From contig PS015716.1 of NCBI GenBank assembly GCA_048213135.1, positions 1 to 33,403 on the forward strand: 33,403 bases of DNA. Direction: 5' to 3'. Both the position numbers and the translations under genes were made by a program. Position 1 is the stretch's first letter. Every line of letters starts with the position of its first letter. Below are positions 1-10,000 of the stretch, piece by piece. The notes beneath the pieces are model-generated. The model had not been told where the DNA came from. It did not search any database and saw nothing but the letters and a program-made list of their open reading frames with translations. This DNA is from Reclinomonas americana ATCC 50394 (taxonomy: Eukaryota; Jakobida; Jakobea; Jakobida).

Positions 1-120
1 GTGAGGGAAAGGGAGGGAAAGGAAGGGAAGGGAGGGAGAAGGGAGGGAGAAGGGAGGGAGAAGGGAGGGAGAAGGGAGGGAGGAGGGAAGAGAGGGAGGG
101 GAGGGAGAGAGAAGTGGGGT
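1..120. repeat. Purine-rich GGGA/GAA tandem repeat
   Basis: The window opens with a pure-purine tract made of short GGGAGAAGGGA-like units. It lies downstream of, or in an intron of, the minus-strand gene whose exons are at 839-1287. No gene is visible in it. Confidence 0.9.
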
Positions 121-268
121 GGGTGACGCACTAATGGGCTGTTGGCCAGTTGGTTCGCGTGGTAAAACGAGTCGTCACGGGCGAGCTGACGGGTCTGTGG
201 ACAATGGCGGCAGCAAAGAGTGAGAAGAGAACGACGAAGAGGTCGAGAATCGGGAGAAGAAGAATAGG

Positions 269-320
<52 letters not shown>

Positions 321-328
321 GCAACAGC

Positions 329-402
<74 letters not shown>
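269..402. repeat. (CAA)n trinucleotide microsatellite
   Basis: About 44 CAA units with two CAG interruptions near 321-327. Because the repeat is a multiple of three, it opens long reading frames on both strands (poly-Thr, poly-Leu, poly-Val). These are artefacts of the repeat and not evidence of coding. Confidence 0.95.
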
Positions 403-577
403 GAAAAGGATGCCGAAGAAGAGGAGCGAGGGAAGAGGAGGGACAGAAGGAAGTAGAAACAAGCAGAACAAGCAGAACGAGATGGAGACAGAGGAAGATG
501 CCGAAAAGAAAAATATGAAGTGAGTCGGCAACTTGCCAGCAACGATACCGAGAGGAACACAAAACAGAGCGAAAGAG

Positions 578-622
578 TGTGTGTGAGAGAGAGAGAGAGA
601 AAGAGAGACACAAACACACACA

Positions 623-660
<38 letters not shown>

Positions 661-661
661 T
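578..661. repeat. Compound (GA)n-(CA)n-(GA)n microsatellite
   Basis: A GA run, a CA run and a second GA run follow each other without a break. The surrounding 403-838 contains no convincing exon. It is probably intron or 3' flank of the minus-strand gene. Confidence 0.9.
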
Positions 662-838
662 AACGGCGATGCGGAAGAGAACAGGAGAGCGAGTAGCATC
701 CGCACCATACACAATCAAGGAGAGACAGACGATGGCAAGAGAAATGCGAGAGAGCACACCGAGAGAGACAACCCATTGCAAGTCTCCATTCCATCTCACC
801 CCTTCAACATGCAGACACACCTGATAAAACAACGACAC

Positions 839-2115
839 TCGACGCCCCGGCGTCGCCTGGCGACTGGCAACCTGGGTGGTCAGCTCTTGCAACCGGTCCT
901 GCAGCATCAGTGCAAGCTCAGTGGCGGCCTCGCTCTCTCGTCGGTACGCTTGCATGTCCAGAAGCTGCCCTCGACAAGGCGATGAGTGCGAAGCATGAGA
1001 GAAGAAGCGAAAACCCCGTCGACTCACCCCCGCCAAGTCATCCGCGCCCCCGACGTCCTCATTGTAGTCGACAACCGTGCACGTATCGGGCAAGTCCACA
1101 GCCGTCGCGTGACCGTCTACCTCGCGCTGACCATCGCGAATGCACTGGTACACGTCGGCAAGCGCCTGCTCCACCGAACCTGGCGATCGGGAACAAGTTC
1201 AGGCAAAGGGGACTCAAGCACGACAAGAGTGGAGTGTGGGACGAATGTACCTTGAGACCGCAGCGCTTGCAAAGCTCGCTCACAAGCCTGATTGAACGAA
1301 TACAGATGAGAGACTTCTCCTGCTGGCGCTCAAGTGACACGACATTGCACGAGAGACAACTCATTCCTCCCACTATGAAAACAGGCAACCCAATCTCACC
1401 ACACTCCACAACTCGCTTATGCATCATAACGTCTCTCCCCAGTCTGTTCTGCCACTGAGACGACTGCAGATCGCGCTATCCTTCCTTGCTCCTTCACAAA
1501 AGAAACACAGCATTCACTCATTCCCCTTATTCTCAGACCACACTAATCCTTCCTCACTTGACCAAGAGACAACACGCCATCTTCGTCACTGCCTCTGGCA
1601 TCATGTTCTGCCCTGCAGCCCTCTCTGCTACAGTCACTGACGTAATGACATCTAGCTGCCCTCGTCAGTGCTATAACTTGCCTCTCAACCGCTCAGCGAC
1701 ACGACACAACTCGCTGAGTGTTCACCAACAGCAGACACAACTCTACTCTCGTTCCTCTTCTTTTGACACAGCGTCATTGACGGACTCGCGACCGTTTCTG
1801 CAGCAGCGAGTCGTCTCTTCGCGTTGCGTGACAACTTGCTTCTAAACCAAGACAAGTCGCCAAGCGATCATCACTGACAGAGGAGACAACTCGCTGCCGT
1901 CGTCACAACTGTCACTAGTTCTCAGTCGAGAGAGAAGACAACTCGCTGCTCTCGCCATGCTCTGAAACAGCATGTTCTGTGCCTATCTGTGAAGGATTCG
2001 CCACCGTTTCTGCAGCAGTGAGTCGTCCCTTCGCATTGACAGGTCGCCAAGAGTTGATCACTCACAGAAGGGACAACTCGCTGCCGTTGTGACAGCTATC
2101 GCTTGCTTGCCCTCA

Positions 2116-2154
<39 letters not shown>

Positions 2155-3170
2155 CCTATACTCGTAGTACTGCACTACTACTACTACGTANNNNNNNNNN
2201 NNNNNNNNNNNNNNNNNNNNNNNNNNNNNNNNNNNNNNNNNNNNNNNNNNNNNNNNNNNNNNNNNNNNNNNNNNNNNNNNNNNNNNNNNNNNNNNNNNNN
2301 NNNNNNNNNNNNNNNNNNNNNNNNNNNNNNNNNNNNNNNNNNNNNNNNNNNNNNNNNNNNNNNNNNNNNNNNNNNNNNNNNNNNNNNNNNNNNNNNNNNN
2401 NNNNNNNNNNNNNNNNNNNNNNNNNNNNNNNNNNNNNNNNNNNNNNNNNNNNNNNNNNNNNNNNNNNNNNNNNNNNNNNNNNNNNNNNNNNNNNNNNNNN
2501 NNNNNNNNNNNNNNNNNNNNNNNNNNNNNNNNNNNNNNNNNNNNNNNNNNNNNNNNNNNNNNNNNNNNNNNNNNNNNNNNNNNNNNNNNNNNNNNNNNNN
2601 NNNNNNNNNNNNNNNNNNNNNNNNNNNNNNNNNNNNNNNNNNNNNNNNNNNNNNNNNNNNNNNNNNNNNNNNNNNNNNNNNNNNNNNNNNNNNNNNNNNN
2701 NNNNNNNNNNNNNNNNNNNNNNNNNNNNNNNNNNNNNNNNNNNNNNNNNNNNNNNNNNNNNNNNNNNNNNNNNNNNNNNNNNNNNNNNNNNNNNNNNNNN
2801 NNNNNNNNNNNNNNNNNNNNNNNNNNNNNNNNNNNNNNNNNNNNNNNNNNNNNNNNNNNNNNNNNNNNNNNNNNNNNNNNNNNNNNNNNNNNNNNNNNNN
2901 NNNNNNNNNNNNNNNNNNNNNNNNNNNNNNNNNNNNNNNNNNNNNNNNNNNNNNNNNNNNNNNNNNNNNNNNNNNNNNNNNNNNNNNNNNNNNNNNNNNN
3001 NNNNNNNNNNNNNNNNNNNNNNNNNNNNNNNNNNNNNNNNNNNNNNNNNNNNNNNNNNNNNNNNNNNNNNGTACGTACGTACTACTACTACGACGAACGG
3101 AACGACGTACGTACGTCGTCGTCGTACGTACGTACGTACGTACGTACGTCGTCTCGTCCGTCCGTCGTAC

Positions 3171-3232
<62 letters not shown>

Positions 3233-3649
3233 TCCCTCTCCCTCTCTCTCCCGTTGTCCCCCCTATCCCCCTTCCCCTTCCCCCTTCTCCCCCTTTCCTC
3301 TCTCCCTCCCCTCCCTCCCCTTCTACCCACCCACCTGCTCACACTGCTGCAGCCTCTGCTTCACCACTCTCCTCTCCACCACCACCGCGCCCTCCTCCTC
3401 ACTCGCCACACTCATCATCACTCGCCGCCCCGCCACCGCCGCCGCAGCCGTTGCTCGCGGCGTCACTGTCATCATCGACGACGAGGGGAGACTGTCATAG
3501 CTCTCCGCGCGTCGATGATTATAGGCAGCAGCAGCAGCAGAGGAGGCGAGTGCCAGGCGAGGAGTGGTGGCGCCCACTGCGTTGGGCACAGTCAGACTGC
3601 TGCTGCTGGTGTTGGCGGCGGCGTTGCGTTGGCGCCGCCGCCGGTGCAT
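839..3649 (-). CDS. Fragmentary coiled-coil protein gene, interrupted by assembly gap
   Basis: Not recognised. A probable first exon runs 3649-3335 (ATG, 105 codons). It is Ser/Ala-rich, ends in a charged helix (ERRVVKQRLQQCEQ) and stops at donor GTGGGT. The 880-base N run hides whatever follows. Three further exons are phase-consistent: 1287-1251, 1179-1028 and 964-839. They join to read ACERALQALRSQG, then SVEQALADVYQCIRDGQ, then an acidic stretch, then a second amphipathic segment (RRESEAATELALMLQDRLQE) that looks like coiled coil. The last exon ends at a GTGTCG donor with no stop codon seen, so the 3' end lies in the low-complexity DNA below 839 or outside the window. Joining the 3649-3335 exon to the others is inference: same strand, similar helical character, but the link crosses the gap. 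They could belong to two genes. Confidence 0.5.
1779..2100. repeat. Two diverged copies of a dispersed ~110-130 bp repeat
   Basis: One copy occupies about 1779-1915 and another about 1990-2100. Both contain TTTCTGCAGCAG, then GAGTCGTC, then AAGTCGCCAAG or GGTCGCCAAG, then GACAACTCGCTGCCGT. Shorter pieces carrying ACAACTCGCTG recur near 1708 and 1943. A related stretch lies on the opposite strand near 6553-6597, over exon 2 of the carrier-like gene. No gene was identified in 1288-2117. Confidence 0.65.
2118..2149. repeat. (TC)n microsatellite beside the gap
   Basis: A run of about 15 TC units ends about 40 bases before the first N. Simple repeats on both sides of the gap probably explain why it could not be assembled. 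Confidence 0.9.
2191..3070. other. Assembly gap (880 N)
   Basis: Unresolved sequence. It probably removes internal exons of the minus-strand gene at 839-3649. Confidence 1.
3071..3230. repeat. (ACGT)n self-complementary repeat followed by (CT)n
   Basis: Runs of ACGT/GTAC mixed with CGT and ACT triplets fill 3071-3172, followed by about 28 CT units. ACGT is its own reverse complement, so the tract can fold on itself. That, together with the CT run, is a plausible cause of the gap. Confidence 0.85.
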
Positions 3650-3765
3650 TTGGCGTGCGGCGAGAGTGAGTGAGTGAGTGTGACAGTGTGGTTTTTTGGC
3701 GCGAAAATCTGTTTCGATTTCCGACGTGTGTCCTGTTTGTGACTTTTTACGGCACACGCGCGGAG
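3650..3765. promoter_or_regulatory. Putative divergent promoter region
   Basis: 116 bases separate the ATG of the minus-strand exon at 3649 from the ATG of the plus-strand small ORF at 3766. It contains a short GAGT repeat and a T-run followed by GGCGCGAAAA. The layout resembles the better supported divergent pair at 30043-30153. No specific factor site is claimed. Confidence 0.35.
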
Positions 3766-3912
3766 ATGAAGAGTATGAGGCCAGCAGTGACGACTGGTGA
3801 AGCAGCAAGTGTGCAAGGTGACGGAGCAGTCGCAGCAATCGCAAATCAATTGCTTCTTATCAATGCGTTCATATCACTCGCGATCGGCCTCCAGATGCAC
3901 TTCCGTAACTGA
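3766..3912 (+). CDS. Small hypothetical protein with one membrane helix (48 aa)
   Basis: An ATG-initiated, intron-free ORF of 48 residues. After a polar N-terminus (MKSMRPAVTTGEAAS) it has one hydrophobic stretch, AVAAIANQLLLINAFISLAI, and a short polar basic end (MHFRN). This is the layout of a single-pass tail-anchored protein, as in small organelle-complex subunits, but no family is recognised. In its favour are the divergent position next to another start codon and a composition unlike the CT-rich DNA that follows. Against it are the small size and the absence of a clear AATAAA downstream. It could also be a chance ORF or the first exon of something longer. Confidence 0.35.
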   Translation: MKSMRPAVTTGEAASVQGDGAVAAIANQLLLINAFISLAIGLQMHFRN

Positions 3913-4646
3913 GCCTTGTTCTCATCATCTAACCAGCCCTACGCCGACCCTCACTTGCTTCCTATAGAGTCTCTCTGTTTCGATATCCATCCGATTGCGC
4001 CAACGCAAACTGCTTTCGTATCACCAGTCCAACTGTATACATGTACCTCTTCTTCCTCTACCCTTTTCTTCCTCTCAACTCCTTCACCAATATCCAGGGC
4101 ACCAACATACGCCCTTCCGTCCCTCATCTCAGCTTCTTGCTTTGCTTCTAATCTCCCCCATTCCATTCTCCAACGAACCCCTTCTTTCTTGCCCCACTCT
4201 CCCTTTCTCTTCTCCCTCCCCCACTCGGCCCTTCTCGCTTCCCTTTTCTTTTTCCTTCCCCATTCCCTTCCCCTTCATTCTCCCCTCTCCTCCCTCCCCC
4301 ATTTCACCTTCTCGGTTCACCCCCTCGCCATCACGTGCACGACCAACTCTCCCATCTCCGACTTTCCCCTCCTTCCTTCCCTTCCCCGCTATCCCTTTTC
4401 CTTTCCCTCCTGCCGCTCTCCCACACCTCTCCGAATGCTCGTGCTGCTCCCTTCCCACTTGCCTTTCCCTTCTCTCTCAACACTCCCCTCCCTCCCCCAT
4501 TTCAACTTGTCCTCGCCTTCAACACCATCTTTCCCATCCCATTCCCTTCTCCCGCTCTCCCATCCCATTCCCTTTCCTCTCTCCCCCACCCCTTCCCCCT
4601 TCCCCTTACCACCCATTATTCTAACATTCCTCCCTTCACCAAGTTT
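3913..4646. other. CT-rich low-complexity spacer, no gene seen
   Basis: Almost pure pyrimidine blocks (CCCTTCC, TTCCC, CTCTCC) dominate 4040-4690 on the plus strand. Long open frames rich in Ser, Pro, Phe and Leu appear here only because the composition lacks stop codons. The region separates the small plus-strand ORF from the 3' end of the carrier-like gene. Confidence 0.6.
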
Positions 4647-7017
4647 CTACCTCCTCGCCTCCTTCTCCTCCTTCACCCTCTCCTTCTCCCTCGCCCTCTC
4701 ATGCTTGTAGTGCACACACGAGGTAATCATCCACTCGGTCAGCGCCATGCCGACGGCGACACGTGCAGTGCCCCAGCCGATGCGGAAGCGCTGCTGAATG
4801 TACCGCGCCGTCGCCGGCCACGACCCCTGCTCACGCGCCTGTTGCCACAGTGTGCGCAGGATTTGCATTGTTGGCTGCGGGGGCTCGTTGTAGGGCGAGG
4901 CAAAGTGAATGTTTCGCTGCACAAAAGGTGGTAAGTGTGCACGTTTGCTCTCGTCAGCTACCACCACCGCAACGCACCGCAAAATTCCACGGAGCACTGC
5001 AGATGGTGGCCAGTGCACCCACGAGCAGCTTGCACGCCAACCAGATCGTGTAGGTGCTGAGCAGCAGAGCCGACTGTTCTTGATTCTGCAGCGCCTCTTT
5101 TTGTCTGGCGAGCAGCGCGTGCTCCAACGGGATGCGCTGCGCGTAGACCACGCCCCACACAATGTCGCGACTCATCGTCGGCACCATGCCTTTGAAGAAT
5201 GGTCGCAGACCGCCGCTCCTGTCGGACAAGAGAGTGAGTGAGTGAATGAGTGAAGTGAATGCTGGCGACGATGACACACACCGGTACATGGCTTTCATGG
5301 CGTCAATGTACCGACGCTCGGTGTCTGGTCGGCCCCAGCTTGCTGTGAAAAACACCAACACTCAAGTAAGAGTGACATGGGAGAGAAGCGGTGAAAAGAG
5401 AGCGCGAGGGAGGGAGGGGCATAAAGAGAGAAGAGAGAGAGGGACTGAAAAAGCGGAGGAAGATGGGGAACGAGAGATGAGGGAGAGTCGGGATAAGGGA
5501 GAAAGGGAACGGAGGGAAAAGGAGAGACGGAAGGAGGGGTCAAGAGAGAGATGAGGGGAAAGAGAGAAGAGAGATGTGGGCGACGGAGAGCGAGAGACGG
5601 AGAGGAGGGCATGAACACATGTCTGGTTGAAGGGAGTGAGAGATGGAGCGAGGAGTCAAAGAGAGAGATGAGGAAGAGCCGAGAAATGGAACGGAGGGAT
5701 GAGGAGAGACAAGAGGAAAGAGAATGAGAGAGAGAGGCAGAGAAGGAGGCACAGTGAGAGGACAGGGAGAAGGGGAGAGTGAGGAGGATGAGGGTGAATA
5801 AAACCGAGCAACAAGCGAGAGGAACATGGAAGAGCGCGAGAAGGAAGTGAGCAGAAGGTGGCAGGAAGATTGAGAGGCCAAGAGTAGGGAGAATGGGGGA
5901 GAAAGAGAAACAAGAGGAGAGGAAGACAAGGAGGGAGGGGAAGGAGAGAACGAGGCAGGGACAGATATGCAAGACGAGGAGGTGAGGCGAAGAACGAGGC
6001 AAGGACAGAGATCTGGGAGAATGGAAGAGAAAGAGGAGAGCGAGGTCGGAGACTGGAACAGCGAGGGGCAGAAAGGAAAGGGGGCATTCGAAAGAGGGAG
6101 GAGGACCGGGGAAAGCGAGAAGAAGCAGCAAGACTTGCGTCCCTGTGCTTCCTGCATCGCACCATACTTGATGGCGCTCACATGATTGAATATCGACGCG
6201 TTGATGACGCCCGCCAGAGCACCGACAAGAATGTTTGACGAGGTCGGTGCCAGCGGCAGCGGCGCGACCACCTCACGAATCGCGTACTCGAGCGGAATAT
6301 CTGCAGGCACAGGTCAAATCTTCACAGCCCAGTTGCTGACCTCCACCACATCGCGACGCAACAAAAGCCGCCTGTCAACCAAAATCAAGCACAGTGAGCA
6401 GGCAATAGACACACAACAACAGCAAGCACGAATGCAACTCGAAAACGCTCGCTGAAACAGTGTCGACAGGCACCCCTGATACGGGTGCAACCAATTCGCT
6501 CTACCAAGCAGTAAACATTCAACGCAAACGCGCAGGCACTGACACAAGACGACGACTGACTCACCGCTGCAGAAATGGCCGCGAGTCCTTCACAGACAAG
6601 TACAAAGCACGCTGTGACAAGAGCAGAGGAAAGAGAGTGAGGAACCGAACACACAAACGAGCGACTTGTCCGCTGCTGAGATGATGATCACAGAGAGAGC
6701 AAGAGAGCAGAGGAGTGACACACTAAGAGCATCGTTGCAGGAGAATCCACACACACACACAGCGAGATGATCTTTGTGTAGTTTTTTCCATGGTTTTCCC
6801 GCGCACGCGCAACATCCCACGGGTTGAGAGCCACCGCAACGACCACACCCGCGCCAAAGCCGCACCCTGCTCGCGACACAGTCAGGTGCCACCATGCACG
6901 CGACCAGGGCGGCGGGCATTGAGGAGGTTGCGGAATAAATCGATGGTGGATCGTCGGAGGAGGAGGTAAGGGTGGAGGTGGAGGGAGAGAGGGTTTAGGC
7001 GTGGTTGAGGCGCTCAT
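4647..7017 (-). CDS. Divergent mitochondrial carrier (SLC25-like) protein
   Basis: Seven exons join in frame to 345 residues: 7017-6759, 6611-6565, 6371-6350, 6300-6163, 5342-5282, 5218-4978 and 4916-4647. After a Pro-rich N-terminus, a glycine-rich membrane segment (GFGAGVVVAVALNPWDVARAR) ends in the carrier signature Px[DE]xx[RK], residues 66-71. The second repeat (GALAGVINASIFNHVSAIKY) has lost the proline/acid signature. It is followed by the typical matrix helix and second membrane part (GGLRPFFKGMVPTMSRDIVW). The third repeat reads SAPWNFARN, with Asn instead of the acid. Family members exchange solutes across the mitochondrial inner membrane in three such repeats of about 100 residues. 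The substrate cannot be told, and the degenerate signatures suggest an atypical member. Exons 2 and 3 (47 and 22 nt) are the least certain; exon 2 also resembles a dispersed repeat. The charged C-terminal tail reads into low-complexity DNA. Confidence 0.75.
5343..6162. repeat. Purine-rich low-complexity intron of the carrier gene
   Basis: The 820-base intron 4 is built mostly of GAGAG, GGGA and GAGGA blocks on the plus strand, so it is pyrimidine-rich in the transcript. No exon could be placed in it. The long Ser/Leu/Pro frames are compositional. Confidence 0.7.
6553..6597 (-). repeat. Repeat-like segment overlapping carrier exon 2
   Basis: On the minus strand this reads TCTGTGAAGGACTCGCGGCC, then ATTTCTGCAGCGGTGAGTC and GTCGTC. 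It matches the plus-strand copy at about 1990-2030 with roughly five mismatches in about 41 positions plus a three-base length difference. It includes the 3' part of the proposed exon 2 and its GTGAGT donor. Confidence 0.55.
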
Positions 7018-7079
7018 CCTTGTGGAGGATCGATGTTCGTTTACAGAAGCGACGAAAGGACATCGATGTCATCGAGTGT

Positions 7080-10000
7080 CTACATTGTGCGGTCTAGTGG
7101 GCGGGCTTGCAGCGGCGGTTCGGCGATATCGTCTGCGGGTGATTGTGGAGGTGAGAAGGCGTGCATTGGTGGACGGGAGCCTCCTGTGGGGGAATGGTGA
7201 GCTCGACGTTTCGTGAAGGGTGAGAACGTCGAGCATGTATGGTACGAACCGTAGGTGAAGGCCGAGAGTCGGGATGCTGAGGCTGTGGGTGGTGAGTCGG
7301 TTCGACGAGGCATCGCTCTGCGAAGTGCACTGGCTGCTGCCGATACGCTCTCCGTCGTTGGACCAGATACAGCAACAGAAGGCTTTGACCTCAGTGGCAT
7401 TGCACTTCGAAGTGCGCTGGCCGCTGCGGACACGTTCTCCGCCGATGGGCCAGGAGCAACAGCAGGTGAGGAACGTCGAGGCATCGCGCTTCTCAGCGCA
7501 CCAGCTGCCGCTGACACATTCTCCGCGGATGGGCCGGACGCGGCTACTGGCGGTGATGAACGTCGAGGCATCGCGCTTCGCAGCGCACTAGCTGCTGCTG
7601 ACACGTTCTCCGCCGATGGGCCAGGAGCAGCAGCAGGTGGAGAACGTCGAGGCATTGCATTTCGGAGTGCACCTGCTGCCGCCGACACATTCTCCGCCGA
7701 TGGGCCGGACGTCGCTGGTGGTGGCGAGGAACGTCGAGGCATTGCACTTCGAAGTGCACTGGCCGCCGCCGATATGTTTTCCGTCGTTGGACCAGACACA
7801 GCGGCAGCAGGCGGGGAACGTCGAGGCATTGCACTTCGAAGTGCACCTGCAGCCGCCGACACATTCTCCGTCATTGGACCAGGAGCAGCAGCAGAAGCAA
7901 CTGGAGGTGCGGAACGTCGAGGCATTGCACTTCGAAGTGCACCTGCAGCCGCTGATACGTGCTCCGTCGTTGGGCCGGACGTAGCTGGTGGTGACGAGCG
8001 TGCGCTACGCAGCGCGCTAGCTGCTGCTGACACGTTCTCCGTCGTTGGGCCTGGAGCGGCGACTGCAGGCGGAGAGCGCCGAGGCATCGCACTTCGCAGT
8101 GCACTGGCTGCTGCTGACACATTCTCCGCCGATGGGCCGGACGTAACTGGTGGTGGTGATGAGCGCCGGGGCATCGCGCTTCGCAGCGCACTGGCCGCCG
8201 CTGACACATTCTCCGCCGATGGGCCGGACGCAGCTGGTGGTGGTGGGGAACGCCGAGGCATCGCACTACGGAGTGCACCTACCGCCGCTGACACATTCTC
8301 CGCCGATGGGCCGGACGCAGCTGGTGGTGGCGATGAGCGCCGGGGCATTGCACTTTGCAGCGCACTGGCCGCCGCAGATACGCTTTCCGTCGATGGGCCA
8401 GGAGCACCAGCAGCTCGTGGTGGTGATGAGCGTCGCGGCATTGCTGCCGACACGTGCTCCGCCTTGGGGCCTGGATCTTCCGCATGGTCGGACTGTGGAG
8501 AAAAGGCTGCTACCTTCACAGAAGGGGCAGTGGGCTCTCGCCTCCACGAGTCCCTGACAGGACTGTGTCGTGCCGTAGGAGCAGCTGCGGCGGGCTCTCG
8601 CCTCCACGAGTCCCTGACAGGACTGAGTCGTGCCGCAGGAGCAGCTGCGGCGGCTGCTGCCGCCGCCGCCGCCAACCGCATTGACCTACGAGACGTCGGG
8701 CGCACCAAGCCTGCCGTGCTCTCGGCGGCAGAGGTCGGAGATGTCTTCGCCACCACAACAGCCGCATGATCTTCTCCATCGCTTCCGCTGTCGCCGTCGT
8801 CCTCGTCATGGTGATCGCCACCGTTCTCCTGAGGTTGGCCACTGGCCGACTTTGACAACCATGCTCTTCCCGATTGTGAGGCACATCCACCAGCAGTGGC
8901 TGCAGATGCCGCCGCCGCCGCGTTTGACTTGCGTTTGCTCTTCTTCTCCCGCACTACCAAGCACACGCGAGGCGGATTGCCGGTCTGCATCTTGAAAACG
9001 CCAGGATATCGCAGCAGAAACGGGCGCAGCGGGCCCCATCCGATGCTGTGTTTGCAGACAGTGAGCGAACCCCATTCTTCTCCCTTTCTCTCTCCCTTAT
9101 CACACAGGCACACACCGCTCGAACGGGTAGCCGTATGACTTGACGACTTGCACCGCCAGTTGACCAATGGTGAGCGTGTTGCGCGCCAACGCCGACCGCA
9201 GCACCTCTATCGCCCCGGCCTCCCCCATCAATTTGCTCTGCTCCGCGTCGGGTGGCGCGATGCTGGTCGCCGACTCTTTCTCTGGTGCGTACTGTGGCGG
9301 CGGTGCTGGTGGTGGCTGTTCTACTCGACCGGCAGTTTTCATCGCTGCTCCTGTTGTTGCAGTTGTTGCCGTTGTTGTTGTCGTTGTCGCTGTTGGCGAC
9401 ATGCCCACACGCGCAGCTCGCAAGAGATCCTCCAGCGGTCCCATGCCAAGCGCGTCGTACTCTGTGCGCGTCCATTCAAAGAACTGCTGCCGCACCTCGG
9501 CAGCAGTTGGCATGTACGCGAATGAATCTGGCAGGTGTGAAAATGTGAGAGGAGAGATACTGTCAGAGTGAAACTCTCCGAGCTCTGCCGACCTTCACCA
9601 AAGCCGTGCCGAATGCGAGCGCGAACCGCCAGATCCTTGACGATACTGTTGATGAGGGACGTGACGCGATCGGCCGTCAGCAACTGCGCGTACTGGGGCG
9701 TCAGTCGACCATTACCGCCACTGCCGGGAGCAAGTCGCGACGATGCTGGTTCGGGCGGGGAGGCGGAGGCGGGAGTAGAGTGGCTCGAGCAGCTGAGAGC
9801 TGCGGAGCACAGAGAAAGAGGCCAGTGAGGCGTAGAATGCACGCACATAGACAGATGATTCTCGCAACAGCGCGGCGGAGACGCGGAGCGAGAGGACGCT
9901 GTTAAGTAGAGACAATTAGTGCTAACCGGAATTTGAGATAACAACAGCGACAAGAACACACCGGCGCTCCACGACGGATTCAGGTGGTACTCCCGAGTGG

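Noticed and set aside
150-714. Long open frames of poly-Thr, poly-Leu and poly-Val on both strands
   Set aside because: They are produced by the (CAA)n and (CA)n/(GA)n repeats and carry no protein-like sequence outside them.
2089-3673. A plus-strand frame of over 500 codons through the N run
   Set aside because: Most of it is gap. The remainder is (CT)n-derived Ser-Leu and Pro-rich sequence antisense to a better minus-strand exon at 3649-3335.
3916-4934. Ser/Pro/Leu-rich frames on the plus strand
   Set aside because: CT-rich DNA rarely contains stop codons. The frames overlap the well-supported carrier exons on the other strand.
7255-8769. 504-codon plus-strand repeat frame
   Set aside because: It is antisense to the repeat exon whose minus-strand frame continues into non-repeat, spliced coding sequence and a proper stop.
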